Part shown: piece after piece, positions 36,179-36,464 of the stretch
Layout of the letters: every line of letters starts with the position of its first letter
Position numbering within the stretch: the stretch's first letter is position 1
Assembly: GCA_020425125.1 (NCBI GenBank)
Contig: JAGQRV010000002.1
Location: 1-36,464, forward strand
Origin: Paracoccaceae bacterium
GTDB taxonomy: Bacteria; Pseudomonadota; Alphaproteobacteria; Rhodobacterales; Rhodobacteraceae
Length of the DNA stretch: 36,464 nt
Direction of reading: 5' to 3'
Position numbers and translations under genes: made by a program
Notes under the pieces: generated by a model
What the model was told of the DNA's origin: nothing
The model's database searches: none
What the model saw: only the letters and a program-made list of their open reading frames with translations

Positions 36179-36464
36179 TGCGCCACCCCCGCGGCGACGC
36201 TTTCGTCGATGAAGCGGCCCTCGCGGAATCGGTCGAGCGAGAACGGCGCCGCCAGAGATCCGGGCTCGCCCTTGGCGATCAGTTCGGCCATCGCCCAGCC
36301 GGAACCGGGGATTGCCTTGAACCCGCCGGTGCCCCATCCGCAATTGACGAAGCAGTTGCCGAGGGGCGTCTTCGACAGGATCGGCGAGCGGTCGCCGGTC
36401 ATGTCGACGATCCCGCCCCATTGCCGCAGCATCTTCAGCCGCGAGATCATCGGGAAGGTCTCGA
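36175..36464 (-). CDS. soxB: Sarcosine oxidase beta subunit, C-terminal part (5' end outside window)
   Basis: The last 95 or so residues of SoxB, the flavin-binding beta subunit of heterotetrameric sarcosine oxidase. The visible part has the C-terminal family segments: [49 protein letters not shown] and [22 protein letters not shown]. The GWGTGGFKA segment closes the FAD site. The gene continues beyond the window edge. Transcription is leftward, so it is the first sox gene, followed by the AT-rich patch with the opposite-strand small gene, then the TfoX-domain gene, soxD, soxA and soxG. Confidence 0.95.
   Translation of the reverse strand, partial: ETFPMISRLKMLRQWGGIVDMTGDRSPILSKTPLGNCFVNCGWGTGGFKAIPGSGWAMAELIAKGEPGSLAAPFSLDRFREGRFIDESVAAGVAH

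Overview
This is about 36.5 kb of chromosome from a high-GC alphaproteobacterium, most likely of the Rhodobacterales. The evidence is a sarcosine oxidase (soxBDAG) locus, a protein ending in a VPLPA-type sorting signal, an LpiA(MprF)-AcvB lipid operon, alphaproteobacterial Lon, Tgt and Fe/Mn superoxide dismutase, and SUF-type Fe-S assembly genes. No phage, transposase, CRISPR array or rRNA was seen.

Left part (1-11.5 kb). A truncated small protein is followed by an exported formylglycine-type arylsulfatase with its own hairpin terminator. Next comes a two-gene ATGA-coupled operon: the lysyl-phosphatidylglycerol synthase/flippase MprF/LpiA and the AcvB/VirJ-type hydrolase that removes the same lipid modification. 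Convergent to it is a three-gene ABC system (ATPase, FtsX-type permease, HlyD/MacA-type adaptor), transcribed leftward.

Middle part (11.9-18.6 kb). This is the most interesting accessory module. It holds an AcoR-like sigma-54 activator (GAF, AAA+ with GAFTGA, Fis HTH), a medium-chain zinc alcohol dehydrogenase that has lost the structural-zinc cysteines, and an NTF2-like/flavin monooxygenase fusion. The gap between regulator and dehydrogenase contains a full-consensus sigma-54 -24/-12 element, with a dyad upstream at enhancer-like distance. This suggests an inducible pathway in which an alcohol is oxidised to a carbonyl compound and then oxygenated; the substrate is unknown. A membrane-anchored ASST-like protein lies behind it.

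Central housekeeping and cell-envelope part (18.7-30.6 kb). Two tRNA-Val genes (UAC and CAC) flank an exported MTA/SAH-nucleosidase-like protein. Then come a small ParB-like protein, lon, tgt, a Gly/Ser-rich VPLPA-CTERM protein, a RimB-RimK fusion, sufT, a SatD-like regulator with its DUF3307 membrane partner, a SufA/IscA carrier and tpiA. A 15-bp bidirectional terminator separates tpiA from the convergent superoxide dismutase gene.

Right part (30.7-36.5 kb). sodB follows the leftward sarcosine oxidase genes soxB (cut by the window end), soxD, soxA and soxG. The soxB-soxD junction is interrupted by a TfoX-N-domain gene and an AT-rich patch with a small gene on the opposite strand that converges on soxB with overlapping stop codons. 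This looks like a recent insertion into the operon. All functions are inferred from motifs read by eye; no database search was run.
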